The translations under genes and the position numbers were made by a program. The notes below the pieces were generated by a model. That model was not told the origin of the DNA. It worked only from the letters and a program-made list of their open reading frames with translations, and did no database searches. Source: Plazaster borealis (taxonomy: Eukaryota > Echinodermata > Asteroidea > Forcipulatida > Labidiasteridae). From it: a DNA stretch of 64,000 nt. Shown piece after piece: positions 11,870 to 21,910 of the stretch. Position 1 is the first letter of the stretch, and each line of letters opens with the position of its first letter. Where the stretch lies: positions 3,380,318 through 3,444,317 of the forward strand of contig CM037462.1 of assembly GCA_021014325.1 (NCBI GenBank), given 5' to 3'.

Positions 11870-12130
11870 ATCAATTAATATTATTAAAATCTCCACTGGG
11901 AGATGGTGATATTGGCAAAAGAATTAGAGTGGTGGTATCTGGAAGTAACGACTAGTGAGTCAGGGCTACAGGGTTCTCCCCAGGTTTTTTCAAAACTGTG
12001 GGGCATTCTGGGCAAAAATTTGGGGATGTTCGGCCGAAACGCGCTGAATTGAAACAAGGTCCTCGGAATGTTTCCTACTTGGTATTTTTCTTGGTTTTCA
12101 AAGCCCTATTGTACAATTTGGAGCATTCTA

Positions 12131-12150
12131 TATTATATGTTTTTATTTTC
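12131..12150. repeat. Left target-site duplication of the Penelope-like element
   Basis: TATTATATGTTTTTATTTTC, identical to 13679-13698. Confidence 0.85.
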
Positions 12151-12193
12151 ATAAAAACATATGTTACCATAACCAAATCCCCTAAAATCCCCT

Positions 12194-13118
12194 AATGGCA
12201 TTGTCACGGATGTCTACAGTAAACCCACCGACACCCACCAGTACCTTCTCTCCAACAGTTGCCACCCTAGTCACTGTAAGAAGGCAATTGCTTACAGTCA
12301 GGCCTTACGTATCAGACGTATCTGTTCCACAGATACCCTGTACAAGAGGCGCTCATCAGAGCTAAGGAAACACCTTGTATCTAGGAGCCACAGCGAACGC
12401 AGGGTCCAACTTGCAATCAACAGGGCTCTCAACGTACCTCGTCATACTCTGTTGACTAACACGGGAACTAAAAAAGCTCCTACCAATAGAGTGGCCTTGG
12501 TCACCACCTTCCACCCCGAACTACCTAAACTTTCCTCAATCCTCAATAATAACATGACCATCCTTCACTCCTCCAACAGGTTACACTCAGCAATCCCTGA
12601 GGTCCCCATGGTTGCATTCCGCCGTCCTAAGAACCTGGGTGACATCCTAGTCAGGGCCAAACTTCCCCAGGTACAGTCCGAACAGAACCCTCAACAGAAA
12701 TACTGGGCTGTCACAAATGTACCTCCAAATGTAGAACGTGTCTGTACATCAAGCCCTCACTTAAGGTAAAGAGTCATATCACGGGCTCTTCATACAACAT
12801 CAAGACCGACTCCCAATGTAGCACACCTAATGTAGTCTATGTCATATCATGTAAGAGATGTGGGCTACAATATGTGGGAGAGACTAAGACCAAACTCAGT
12901 CTTCGCTTTGCGAATCATGTCTCTTCCATAAAGACCAAGAAACCGCCCAGTCTCTATCCACTTCAACAGCCCCAATCATAGTGTCAAGGATGTTGAACTT
13001 CTGTTAGATTGAAGCTTGCAATGGTGATGACACACACAAGCATAGAGAATCACACTGGATTCACCAACTCAAGACAGTCCAACCCTTTGGACTAAACATA
13101 ACCACTGGTGTTAAATAA
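12194..13118 (+). pseudogene. Reverse transcriptase/GIY-YIG protein remnant
   Basis: The coding remnant inside the Penelope-like element. The first shift lies between about 12650 and 12709, before the cysteine-rich linker. The second lies near 12950 within the endonuclease. The fingers and palm of the reverse transcriptase are absent, so this is a 5'-truncated copy, the usual outcome of target-primed reverse transcription. It is decayed coding sequence, not a host gene. Confidence 0.82.
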
Positions 13119-13625
13119 CTTCCCATTACCCTCCACTTCACTCCTCTGCCTGATAATTCATTTGTTGTATATATTCTGTAAATAAAGTGTAAATAAACAC
13201 ATTTTTTTCTGTCAATAATTTGTTTTTATAAATTTCTTACTATAAATATCTCATGTAGTAACCTTTTTTCCACAGGTCCTCACACCTATTTTTAATATCA
13301 TCCTACCTTTGATCTTGCTATTCTTTAATTGACCATTGTTAGTTGCATCATGATGCAACTTGCTCTCCAATCCTACCCTTTCATGTTTCCCTGCATTGTT
13401 ATCGAATAATGCATTTACCACTTTTATGGTCCAGTAATCCATCCTTTCATACTATACATCCTTTGTCCTCACCACTTTACTCCTATTGGTTCATAGCCAC
13501 CAATTGTTTCTGAAATAGAAACTTTGATTGGCTATAATTTTCCCGCTTCTTTCTGGATCCTTCCCTTTATCCCTTTCCCCTCTCTTTTTCTATAAATGGA
13601 TATGTATTTGTTTGTACTTGTTTTA

Positions 13626-13672
13626 TGCCTCTGAAGAAGGTCCGGTCTGGATCGAAAGCCAAGGCCATCTAC
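13626..13672 (+). ncRNA. Hammerhead-ribozyme-like motif in the Penelope-like element tail
   Basis: CTGAAGA (13631-13637, fits CUGANGA) is followed by GGTCC, loop GGTCT, GGATC (a five-pair stem II including one G-U) and GAAA (13654-13657). A possible tiny stem III (GCC, AA, GGC) comes next. Penelope-like elements are known to carry such ribozymes near their ends. The first stem II position (A13638 against C13653) is not paired and the cleavage triplet is unclear, so it may be decayed. Confidence 0.35.
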
Positions 13673-13678
13673 CCTACT

Positions 13679-13698
13679 TATTATATGTTTTTATTTTC
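13679..13698. repeat. Right target-site duplication of the Penelope-like element
   Basis: Identical 20 bp to 12131-12150. Removing the insertion plus one copy restores a continuous family G repeat. Confidence 0.85.
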
Positions 13699-13918
13699 TA
13701 TACAATTTATTTTTGTTTTTGTTTTGTTTGCGTATCGGCCAAAATTTGAGCGTATCGGCACGTAACTATCGGCCCGATACGCTAGCTTGTGCATTGGGAG
13801 AACCCTGGGCTACTTCACCTTTGAGTGGGCAGGGAAAATACTGTGAAATCAACCTACGATGTACAAATCGTTGGTCAGGCCACGAACTGACGTACATGTA
13901 CATAAACATATGGTGCAC

Positions 13919-14013
13919 CAGGGCTCAAAATTAACAAAGGACCGCAGGCCCAAAGCCAGTTTTTATAGCATCGGGCCAGTAAACTCATGACCGGACAAGT
14001 CCAGCGGTCTTGA
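13919..14013 (+). repeat. Family E fragment
   Basis: Starts AGGGCTCAAAATTAACAAAG and shares GGGCCAGTAAACTCATGACC with the copy at 9929. The rest diverges. Confidence 0.6.
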
Positions 14014-14859
14014 ATGATTGAAATAAGAATACTTCTCCTCATCTTATTTTTAACAAAAATTGTTCAAATGTTGACTTTGAGTCGGATATATCTTTCAATT
14101 CTGTCGAGAATTTATGAAAGTTGCACCCATAACAAGTATAAAAACAGTTTAATCGTGACACTGTGTACAGAGTTTTATAGAGGACACACTGTCGTGGCAA
14201 TTTTGTAACAAATTGGGAGAGAATTTTGAGTAGCTTTGAGCTGTTGTAAACTTTCATTTTGTTAGCAGACCACAAACAACCAAGTTCTTAATTTTCTTTG
14301 ACCTTTCATATTTCGTTCAAGTGACAGAAAGGCCAGACTGTGTAAAGCCCCTTACGTTCCCAAAAAGTAACTGCGTTTGTCAGTTCTTTATTGAACAGCG
14401 CATGATGCATCAATCTGAATAAAGAGTCGACGATCAGGCCTTTATTAAAAAACTAAAAACTAAAATAAAAAACAAGACACGATATCAGTGGAAACGCTCA
14501 ACAATTATTCACAATTTTGAGTGACAAGATGAAATGGAAACCTTAATAGTACTAGAAATAATGAGATTTGTGGGATTTCACTTCCAGTTATTAGTTTTGT
14601 CCAGTGCTTGATGGTTTTATTAAAAAACCCAGGGGAAACCAGTGCTTTATTCTTGTTTCTCATTATTAGAGGTTATTACGAGAAAACAGACAGGCAAGCT
14701 TTATTACCAGCTGCAATACGTCACATTGCTTGCGTGTTCACCATGGATTTGCATTGTTACGTCATTCATTTTCATACAGTAAGCACCCGAAGGTTAGCAT
14801 GCCTTTTCGTGTGTTACGGTTAGCAGCGCTATGAAATTGAAACTCGCGCAGTAAACACA
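14014..14859. other. Non-genic stretch
   Basis: No gene or repeat recognised. A family D-like CAGCGCTATGAAATTG is at 14824-14839. Confidence 0.55.
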
Positions 14860-14896
14860 AAATCGGCCCTTAAGCAGCTCTATGAAATTGGGCCCT
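14860..14896 (+). repeat. Family D right-end fragment
   Basis: Only the terminus (TTAAGCAGCTCTATGAAATT then GGGCCC) is present. Confidence 0.6.
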
Positions 14897-14995
14897 GGGG
14901 TTTTTTGACGTGTACTATGGGTCCTCTGTGACTATGCACTGCCTATCCTAGTGGAGGAGACCTACGGCTTTCTGTCCCATCCAAAGGACTAAGCT

Positions 14996-15205
14996 AGGGT
15001 TTGCCCTTAACTTTTTTATGAACTGGCCAGCAGGACTGTCAGTTCACTAGTCTGTCAGCTTTTTCACTAGTCCTTATTTCAAATGAAACAGGGATGCTTT
15101 TCAACACTGAACTAGCCAGCCGGGCCACTTGGAGAGAATTTTGACTGGTCCTCAGGTGTTGTAACTGGCATTTGGCCAGCGGACCACTGTGAAGGGAGAA
15201 CCCTG
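14996..15205 (+). mobile_element. Family F element
   Basis: Starts AGGGTTTGCCCTTAAC and ends GTGAAGGGAGAACCCTG, with the block GGCCAGCGGACCACTG. The inverted ends resemble family G ends. Confidence 0.7.
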
Positions 15206-15230
15206 AAAAAACTCAGTAAAGAATCTTGCT

Positions 15231-15610
15231 TTCAAGGGTTTGGGTACCTTTTGTAGATCAATTTTTTGGCCATGACCTGAATCCCTACTCACTGTGAATG
15301 AAGATGTATGTAATATAATTTACCTGTAGAAGTTTCAGCTTCATTAGTCGTCAAGTTTTTGAGAAAAAAGTGAAAATCACAGAGCGATATACTGGTAAAT
15401 ACGTTGTACATGCTAAAACAATTTTTGTCTCCTGAGACGAAAATTATTTTCGTGACACTGTTTTACTCATTTCGCAAAAAGCCACAGCACCTCAGCAAGT
15501 AATATTTTAAGGGAAGCTTTTTACCATCTTTATCTTCAACCCGTGTAAGGTTAATGTAAATCTGTGGACATTGTGTTTTGTGTCGTACAAAAAGTACCCA
15601 AACCCTTTAA
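15231..15610 (+). mobile_element. Family C element, copy 2
   Basis: Ends GGGTTTGGGTACCTTTTGT and AAAGTACCCAAACCCTTTAA. The interior shares TTTTACTCATTTCGCAAAA with other C copies. Confidence 0.75.
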
Positions 15611-16149
15611 AGGACATAAGCATTGTGACAGGCCTAAAATACATTTGCCTTTATTTAAACATCTTGAGTTTCTAATTATCCTTGTTGACCATTACCAGGC
15701 CCGAATTCTTTACACGATTTATACTGTTTCCAAGGAGATAGATGGTGAGAGGGAAAATGGCCTTCGCAAGCAGGAATATTATTGTGTCAAGTTTAATTTT
15801 ATTACAGAGACTCAAGGTTATGGGCCTAGAAGAATACGTCGGCCACTTCAGTACCCTTGCCAATTACCTTGCTCACTATGTGAAGGCATTTTAGGGCTTT
15901 AATAAAAAAATATATAATTATTGTTCTAAAAAGTAAAAGCCGGTGGGGATGTGTTTTTGTTTAAAAAAACCTTTTGTCATGGTGAAAGGATGATGGAATG
16001 CACAATGGAGTTGAGGAGTGAATAGCAAACAATAACTTAGGCTTAAATACATAAGTTATTATTTGCCATTTCTTTTATGAACTTTCATTCTGAGTGTGGG
16101 TAGAGTAAATTATGTACCGTAATTTCCTGTGTATAAGGCGCTCGACGCA
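15611..16149. other. Non-genic stretch
   Basis: An open frame continues through 15902 from the family C copy but has no recognisable domain. Confidence 0.5.
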
Positions 16150-16525
16150 TTAAAGGGATTGTATATGTTGCTGGAACCCACTGTTTGTTTCAACCCTATA
16201 GATTTGTAGATAAACAATAAAACTAACCTGTGAAAATTTCGTTTCAAAAGGTAGTAGCGCTATCGAGATATTGCCGAAAATCTGGAGCGGTTATGTCCAC
16301 GCAGGAAGAATAATCTGCAATTGGAATACACAATCTGAGAAATGTTACTGTCGTCAGTAACGCTTCTCAGATTCAAATTTTGGGGGATAAAAAGTTCTTT
16401 TTCCATAATCGCAGTACTTCTAAGTGAAAAGTTTCTCAAAATTCATTATCCAAAGCTGCTTACCAAGTAACTTTTTATTGCTATTAATTTTAAGAGTCAT
16501 TACCAAACATATACAGATCCTTTAA
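16150..16525 (+). mobile_element. Family B element (TTAAAGG ends), copy 1
   Basis: About 375 bp. Conserved core GAGATATTGCCGAAAATCTG and a hairpin AATCTGAGAAATGTTACTG with its complement. The flanks TATAAGGCGC and GGCGCAGTAC suggest it inserted into another repeat. Confidence 0.8.
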
Positions 16526-18307
16526 GGCGCAGTACCCCAAAATAACCGAGACAAGATTCAAGTGTTAACGTAGGCTCACGGGTTACAGCTGTATAAGACG
16601 CGACATGAATTCTCACACAAAGGCTCGCTTGAGATTCACTGTTGGTACATCACCACAAACAGGGATGACACTTATCATAACGTAAAGGAATCCTACATTT
16701 TTCAATCATGAACATGAGTAAAATATCGTTTCTGTTTTTTTATTTATCCTTTTTACATTTTTAAGATTATTTTTCTAAAAACAAAGCTTCATGTTTTGTT
16801 TATTTATAACAAGCCCACACACACTGTTTCCCAATGAATGGGACTGCTATCTTCGTTATATCACTTTTTTTGCACGGTACATTACATACAAGAACCACCA
16901 AACGCTAGAGTGCGCTTTAACAACAACACTTTCACAATAAGAGCAAACGCCCTCTGTCGGCGAAATCTAACAGTAAATACAAAAACGACTTGAGAAGTAA
17001 AGACTAGTACATGTCACTGGTGTGCGCGCTATAGCCTTGTACAGTATGGGTCGTTGCTGGTTCATGCCAGTTTATTGTAGGCAACAGCATGGCCAGTGAC
17101 TTTGTTCTTTGGTAAGTTTCGTCAAAGCTTGTTAAATTTACACAACATGAACGGTGTAGCTTTTATTGTAACAAAATGAAAACAAGTAGGATTACCCTGG
17201 ATGAAAGAAAGGAATGATTTTACAGTATAAATATAAGTTTACATAGTAATGATCATCACAATGAACTCAAGTGATACCAGATAAGAGGCAGTGATTTTGT
17301 AGGACCTTTGAAAGCAAGGTTTTAGCAAGGGTTTGGTAAAAGGGTGTCAAAATTTGCTGGAAATTTAAAAACCAATTTTTCAATTACAATACATTACATG
17401 TAGGCCCCCTAAATGAAAGATAAAACAGGGTGTCCAAAAGACACCTCTCTGGCTAACACTTTGTTTGAAAGTCAGATATTAGCCGCTTTTGTATGCAGGA
17501 TATTAAGGTACACTGTTCAGTTGTGTGCACAATGACCCGTTCTAACCCTAGCAGTGCTCTGTAATAAATAAAAAAATGCAATGCATTTTAAGCTACAGGA
17601 ATATTAGTGCTTTTTTTTAAAATTGCAAAAAAAAACAAAACTAGAAACAATGACTGAATCCAAGGCATAGGCCTAAACAATTCCAAAAAGCTGACTTTCT
17701 AAACTTTTTCTTAGGTCACATTTTAAACTGTCACAATGGAAATTTTTAAGGTGACGTGGTGTGGTTTGATCAATGGGAGACTTTCGGTGACACTAGGTGG
17801 CAGCAGTGTTACCAGGTAAATCCACTGTTCTCGGAAGTGTGCGTATTCTCAGAACTTTGTAAATAATGGAAATTTACCTGGTAAGTCTGCTAGCGTTCCA
17901 ACTCAAAGCATTACAAATAGGGTCGATTCATTACGCATCAGGCCACCACTTTATCTCCCTAAATTTAGGTCAAATTATATCAAAAAATAAGCAATTTTCG
18001 GGTCTATGATGGTCTTGAGAATGCTGCTCGCTAACACTACATTTCAGTTCCTTTTCAAATTTTTGGCAATGAGTGCGCGAGAGTTCCATCCGTGTGATGA
18101 AATGTGCGCTTGAACAATTGGTAAATTTTCCGCAGCATCCCTCCAACTTTTTTTTTTTTTTTTCTCCCCTGTTTTCCACCTATCTCCAAATAGAAAACAG
18201 GAAAAAAAATAATAATAAAATAAAATAAGTTGGAGGCATGCTGCGGAAACTTTTCCGAACAATTTTGTGTTTTAGCTACCACCAGTACTGTACTACTACC
18301 TCCATGG
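16526..18307. other. Non-genic stretch
   Basis: Carries the CTCF-type motif (17790-17806). Otherwise nothing recognised. Confidence 0.55.
17788..17806 (+). promoter_or_regulatory. Candidate CTCF-type site
   Basis: The plus strand reads ACACTAGGTGGCAGCAG (17790-17806), very close to the CCACYAGRKGGCAS core recognised by CTCF, a protein conserved across bilaterians. It lies about 7.6 kb beyond the MIDN stop codon, in repeat-poor sequence. A single motif match is weak evidence. Confidence 0.35.
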
Positions 18308-18541
18308 CAGGGTTTACCCTTTACTTTTTCAGTGACTGGCCAGCAGGACTGGTTAAGCTTGTCTTTTCACCGGTCCGTCAGCTTTCACACTAGTCAATAT
18401 TCCAATGAAATAGGGAAGCTTTCCAACACTCAACTAGCCAGCCGGACCACTTGGCTTGGCGTAAATTTTGACTGGTCCTTCATGTCATTGGGTGTTTTAA
18501 CTGGTATTTGGCCAGCGGACCACTGTTAAGGGACAACGCTG
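18308..18541 (+). mobile_element. Family F element
   Basis: Starts CAGGGTTTACCCTTTAC and ends GTTAAGGGACAACGCTG. Same interior blocks as 14996-15205. Confidence 0.7.
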
Positions 18542-20584
18542 CATGGTACTACCAACCATTGCCCATGGAGGAAGTAAAATGCCATTCCTCAATAATTGAG
18601 GAATATTATTTTTAAAAAGAGAAACAAAGTAGTGTCAATCAGTACCGAGTGAGGGCGCTGTTCACCGCGCAGCCACTTTTTGTTAATGGGAAACTGTGAC
18701 CACCTCAACGTGTACAACGCTATAGAGAGATCGGTGGTGCGGAGGGATATAGATAAAATCGTTTCATTCATAAAATTAAACGGAACTACTTTCAAGATGG
18801 AGTTTTTCTCTTGCGATTGATATGCAATTTGGCGTCCGTTTTGTTGGGAGTATTTGTGTAAAACTTTCTGTAAAATCACAAGAAATCTTGTTTTCTGCGC
18901 TGAAATTCATTGAGAACTGTAAGTAATTATCCTCTTAGGGCCCCACAATGAACCGAAAATGACAGTTAATTGAGTATTTAATTAGGCCTATGTAATTACT
19001 TTTGGAATTAAAACTTTTAGTTGTCGCGCTTTTTCGCGCTTGATTGTCAAACACGTTGATACGGCCCTTGGGAAACGTTCAATTACGCAAGGGGAATTGG
19101 ATGTTGTGTGCAACGGCGAAAACGTTGCGCTTGTACACGGTCAACAAAATTTGTTATGTAAACAAGGTCCTATATTTTTAACTTTGACCTTCCATAAGTC
19201 CGGTTTTCATGAACCGATCCCCACAAATAAAGTAGCAAAATGAATGTCTCAAAGAGCTCTATCCAACTAGACTACTTACAACTCAATCAGATCAAATCTC
19301 AATTTTTTGTGATTTCCACTAAACAAAGTCCAACATCCATCTGGACGGTGGCGGGAGATGGAAAATTTGCCAATTCTTTTGCTACAAAACCTGGCTTTGA
19401 ATTGATTATAAAATAAATTAATATTTTCAACGTAGTTTTATAATCATGGTCGTTAAACGTTTGTGCTGCTGTAGTTGTGCATGCTATACGGATACGTAGA
19501 ACAGGTAGAATAGAATTAGAAAGCAAGATTGCAAGATTGGCATTTTGATTGTTTACCGTCCCTGCACCACACTACTCCAGCATACTCATTACTACAGAAC
19601 ACCAAGACGAGTAGGGCACCAGACTTACCGCTGTTTTGCAGAAATGATGAGATGAAAATCTTGACGAAAAACTGCTCCCTAATATCACGTGTTTCCGATA
19701 ATAACTTTGCGTGCCAGTATATAATTACTGTGAAGTAAATATTCACAGCAGGAATAGCATCTCCACTTCAAAGATCGCCGTAAAGTTTTTCCATTTTGGG
19801 GCGAAATTGGGTTGCGTGTTATCACAGCTCAGCTTTGTTGTACCGGCTAGCTGCTGCACTCACTCAATGCAATGCGCGTAGTTTTTTCAATGCATGCCAT
19901 GCAGAGTCGGTTTTACAGACGTAGACTAGACATGCTAAGGCAACGACGAGTGCATCGCTCGTATCCAAGTACACTCGGATTGTTATTGTTGTTACATGTC
20001 GCCACACTCATGCGCGTGCGCGCGGACATTACCCTCTGGCCATGCAGCAGATGACAGTGTAAACTATTTACATGTTCCCATGGCAATATCTCATTTGATC
20101 ATTATTTTCACAACTTAGCCGGAGAAAACGGGGAGTACACATCGAAAGTAAATACGTTTCGTAAATATTCCGAACTTGCAAAGGTCAAATACAGCGGTGA
20201 AAATGCTAAATTTATGATTACAAAATGGGTTTTTTTAATATTATGTTTACCTCGCAGTCAATAGAGGGCGCACTTCATATCTTGGGGGAAAAGGCCAATG
20301 TGGATAAAATTAGTATTTTAAATGTTTTGCCTAATGATTTCATCTTTGGATAGTCTCACTTAAAATAATATCCATTTATATGCAGGCTCGGATGTCCGGT
20401 GCGCCTATTGTGTCCCCCCCCCCGAACCTCCCCCCCCCCCACCCCGGCCCCACCCCAAACACAAGCTAATGTTATTGTTATTGTTGCACTTATTGTTGAG
20501 AATACTTGAGTAAAAAAAGAAACTTGCGGAAATATGTTTGGTCTTTTTATGAGATATCGCCTTAGTCACAAGGCCGGACGCTGG
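18542..20584. other. Non-genic stretch
   Basis: No gene recognised. Short ORFs at 18589-18879 and 19516-19746 lack features. Two C-runs lie at 20414-20440. Confidence 0.55.
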
Positions 20585-20740
20585 ATTTTTTTTCCTACGA
20601 ACTTTTTGTCCCCATACGGGAAATTTAACATGAGGAGGAGGATTCAAAAGAGGTCGCTATCAAAATAAGTTTGTACACAGTTCGCCGTATGGGGGGGACA
20701 ACAAGTTCGTAGGAAAACAAAATCTCGCCGGATGGCCACT
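20585..20740. repeat. Dispersed repeat I, copy 1
   Basis: AACATGAGGAGGAGGATTCA AAAGAGGTCGCTATCA resembles 21820-21866. Confidence 0.55.
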
Positions 20741-20741
20741 T

Positions 20742-20878
20742 CAAGGTGAGGGCTACACTTCTGATTAGTTTGGTCTTTCGACCCATCAACTGTCACCAGG
20801 GGCACGTTGCCACCTACTCCTATAGGGCTGTTCACAGTCCGTAAGGATATATCAACTAGGAGCCTGGCTGGAATGCAC
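20742..20878 (-). repeat. Dispersed repeat H, copy 2
   Basis: Reverse copy of 4139-4310, about 75% similar by eye. Confidence 0.65.
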
Positions 20879-20910
20879 TACCTTCCTAACTTTTTACGAA
20901 GCAATTATGG

Positions 20911-21290
20911 TTAAAGGCTCTGTACACGTTTGGTAATTACTCAAAATAAATATTAGCACAAAAAGTGACTTGGTAACGAGCAACAGAGAGCTGTTGATAG
21001 TTTAAAACATTGTAGGAAACGACTCCCTCTGAAGTAACGTATTTTTTTAGAAAGGGGTAATTTCTCGTTAAAACTGAATAAAAACTTCTTGAAAGAAGCT
21101 TTTTATTCCTATCTGAAAGCACACAAATTGGTACAAGAAGGGTGTTTTTTCTTTCATCATTTTCTCGCAACTTCGATGACCAATTGAGCCCAAATTTTCA
21201 CAGGCTTGTTATTTTATGCATGTTGGGATAGCCTACACCAAGTGAGAACACTCGTCTTTGACAATTACCAAACGTGTGCAGTGCCTTTAA
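20911..21290 (-). mobile_element. Family A element, copy 3
   Basis: Reverse orientation. It shares its last TTAA (21287-21290) with copy 4, which runs the other way. Confidence 0.85.
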
Positions 21291-21670
21291 AGACACTGGA
21301 CACCTTTGGTAATTGTCAAAGTCTTCTCACTTGGTGTATCTCAACATACGCACAAAATAAAAAACCTGTGAACATTTTAACTCAATTGGTCGTCGAAGTT
21401 GCGAGAGAATAATGGAAGAAAAAAACCCTGTCGCACCAAGTTGTGTGCTTTCAAATGCAAGTTGATTTCGAGACCTCAGCTGAGGTCTCGAAATAAAATA
21501 AAATATTTTAGTGAGAAATTACTTCGTTCTCAAAAACTACGTTACTTCAGAGGGAGCCGTTTCTCACAATTATTTGTAATACTATCAACAGCTCTCCATT
21601 GCTCGTTACCAATAAGTTTTTATGCTAACAATTATTTTGAGTAATTACCAATAGTGTCCAGTGCCTTTAA
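21287..21670 (+). mobile_element. Family A element, copy 4
   Basis: Directly abuts copy 3. Its central palindrome differs (TTTCGAGACCTCAGCTGAGG and its complement instead of CTTCTTGCAAGAAG), so the inner hairpin is variable while the flanks are conserved. Confidence 0.85.
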
Positions 21671-21799
21671 GTGGATTTTATGTAATAATAATAATTTATG
21701 AGTATTTAAAATGCACCGATATATTAATTATAACCCATCAATTATAACATCATTCCTTTATCATTACAGTCTTTGTTTTACATTTTTTGCTCTATACCA

Positions 21800-21910
21800 A
21801 GCGTTGCCGTTAGGGAAAATTAACATGGGCTGAAGGAGGATGATTCAAAAGAGGGCGCTATCAGAAGAAGTTTGAATCTCCGGGGGACAGAATCTCATGC
21901 CACACCGTAA
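21800..21910. repeat. Dispersed repeat I, copy 2
   Basis: AACATGGGCTGAAGGAGGAT GATTCAAAAGAGGGCGCT; partner of 20585-20740. The two flank the back-to-back family A pair. Confidence 0.55.

Larger units (their letters stand above)
12151..13678 (+). mobile_element. Broken Penelope-like retroelement, 3' part
   Basis: Translating the plus strand in three successive frames recovers the C-terminal part of a Penelope-like element protein. Frame one (12194 to about 12700) begins NGIVTDVYSKPTDTHQYLL and includes CHPSHCKKAIAYSQALRIRR and INRALNVPRHTL, the end of the reverse transcriptase. Frame two (12709 to about 12950) has a cysteine-rich linker CHKCTSKCRTC and VYVISCKRCGLQYVGET, the GIY-YIG endonuclease start. 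Frame three (about 12955-13118) ends RESHWIHQLKTVQPFGL with a TAA at 13116-13118. Two frameshifts and loss of the 5' part make it inactive. A perfect 20-bp direct repeat flanks it, at 12131-12150 and 13679-13698. Confidence 0.85.
11969..13807 (+). mobile_element. Family G element split by the Penelope-like insertion
   Basis: The left part 11969-12150 matches the start of the copy at 11572. The right part 13679-13807 matches its end (TATCGGCCCGATACGCTAGC, then GGGAGAACCCTG). The Penelope-like fragment separates them. This gives the order of events: family G first, Penelope-like element later. Confidence 0.8.
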
